Assembly (NCBI GenBank): GCA_031282945.1
Contig: JAITCX010000161.1
Coordinates: 1 to 6,769 of the forward strand
DNA from: Elusimicrobiota bacterium
Lineage (GTDB): Bacteria > Elusimicrobiota > Endomicrobiia > Endomicrobiales > Endomicrobiaceae
Reading direction: 5' to 3'
DNA: 6,769 bases
Part shown: in pieces, positions 6,416 through 6,769 of the stretch
Position numbering within the stretch: position 1 is the stretch's first letter
Layout: each line of letters starts with the position of its first letter
Made by a program: the position numbers and the translations under genes
Notes under the pieces: model-generated
Told to the model about the DNA's origin: nothing
The model's input: the letters and a program-made list of their open reading frames with translations, nothing else
Databases searched by the model: none

Positions 6416-6553
6416 GCGAGAAATTTTTTTCGCCCCCGCGCCGACTCTACTTTTGACGTGACTGACAGCAGTCTGTTCTGTCACGCCCGCCTGGGTGAGG
6501 ACAAAGGAAACTGGAAGTTCCCTTTGTCCTCTTGGCGAAAAAAATTTCTCGCA
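6416..6553. repeat. Nested palindrome: 18-bp outer stem enclosing two hairpins
   Basis: GCGAGAAATTTTTTTCGC at 6416-6433 is repeated exactly in reverse complement at 6536-6553. Between them lie two further hairpins. The first, 6457-6485, has stem CGTGAC/GTCACG plus ACAG/CTGT around a CAGT core. The second, 6497-6531, has a 15-bp stem beginning GAGGACAAAGG with one mismatch and a TGGAA loop. The 6416-6476 half also forms the outer end of the inverted arms (its other copy is 1-60). The stretch is GC-richer than the rest of the flank. No U run follows the 6497-6531 stem, so it is not an ordinary terminator. A REP-like or MITE-like repeat is most likely. Confidence 0.7.
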
Positions 6554-6769
6554 TAGGCAGGCGCTTTGCCGCTTACGCTAGGCTAAAAAATAAAAAGAGC
6601 GCGGGCGAGGGCAAGACAAGACAAAGGCACGACAAAGACAAACAACAACGGCAACGACATATCTAGCTGTCAAAAAATTTCTGCACTCAAAAGAATAGAA
6701 TAAAAATTTTTCCTCATCTCTCAACACCACCACCACTCGTCCCACAATTATCTTTCAAAACTATTAGAT
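6554..6769. other. Terminal region with no recognised gene
   Basis: This 216-base stretch is outside the inverted arms. It contains a purine-rich tract with repeated GACAA and CAACG words (about 6600-6660), then AT-rich sequence. No open frame of useful length, RNA gene or terminator was recognised. Confidence 0.5.

Larger units (their letters stand above)
5760..6476. repeat. Right inverted arm flanking the operon
   Basis: Inverted counterpart of 1-355, about twice as long because it holds two extra segments: a 140-bp-period partial duplication (about 6078-6217) and a 161-bp palindromic element (6238-6398). Without these, the order of blocks mirrors the left arm from the hairpin array outward to the GC-rich palindrome at 6416-6476. 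Open frames across it are short, cross the palindromes and have no recognisable protein features, so no gene is called here. Confidence 0.85.

Noticed and set aside
6293..6556. Plus-strand open frame of 87 codons across the right flank
   Set aside because: It runs through the palindromes 6238-6398 and 6416-6553, so its sequence is explained by the repeats. It has no ribosome site and no recognisable domain.
6668..6673. TTGACA on the minus strand as a -35 box
   Set aside because: No -10-like hexamer lies 16-18 nt downstream and there is no gene to drive.
6714..6767. Possible C-terminal end of a gene entering from the right on the minus strand (ending NCGTSGGGVER)
   Set aside because: Only 17 codons are visible and nothing identifies a family; a stop-free run this short is expected by chance.

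Overview
The window holds one compact, complete operon for phenylalanine and tyrosine synthesis, transcribed on the minus strand, between two repeat-rich flanks with no convincing genes. The host looks like an AT-rich bacterium. An operon of this kind, with a Thermotoga-type (Ibeta) DAHP synthase, would fit Elusimicrobiota or related lineages, but this placement is a guess: there is no rRNA or marker gene to settle it.

Operon, in transcription order (right to left): pheA (chorismate mutase/prephenate dehydratase with ACT domain, 5697-4636), hisC-family aminotransferase (4622-3501), DAHP synthase aroF (3504-2488), tyrA (2487-1630) and aroA/EPSP synthase (1633-347). The genes are packed tightly: a 13-nt gap, a 4-nt ATGA overlap, a 0-nt junction with a TTG start, and another ATGA overlap. 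Together they cover the entry step of the shikimate pathway (DAHP synthase), its sixth step (EPSP synthase), and the branch from chorismate through prephenate to phenylalanine and tyrosine, with the aminotransferase as the likely last step. The remaining shikimate genes (aroB, D/Q, E, K, C) are not here. A TATAAT box 44 nt upstream of pheA and a strong AAGGAG ribosome site suggest one promoter. Control is probably by feedback: PheA ends in a Phe-binding-type ACT domain and AroF carries the N-terminal regulatory domain of its subfamily.

Flanks: the left flank (1-355) and the right flank (about 5760-6476) are inverted copies of each other, collinear over most of their length, so the operon lies between long imperfect inverted arms. 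The inner part of each arm is an array of small AT hairpins (TTTCTYTTTT, 2-5 nt loop, AAAARAGAAA) joined by linkers with a TAACG core. The outer part is GC-richer and palindromic. The right arm carries an extra 161-bp, nearly fully palindromic segment (6238-6398) bounded by TA dinucleotides. The left arm lacks it at the matching point, which looks like an empty site, so it is probably a non-autonomous mobile element (MITE-like). A 140-bp-period duplication in the right arm carries a second, degraded element end. The last 216 bases (6554-6769) hold nothing recognisable.

The enzymes are ordinary. The unusual content is the repeat architecture.
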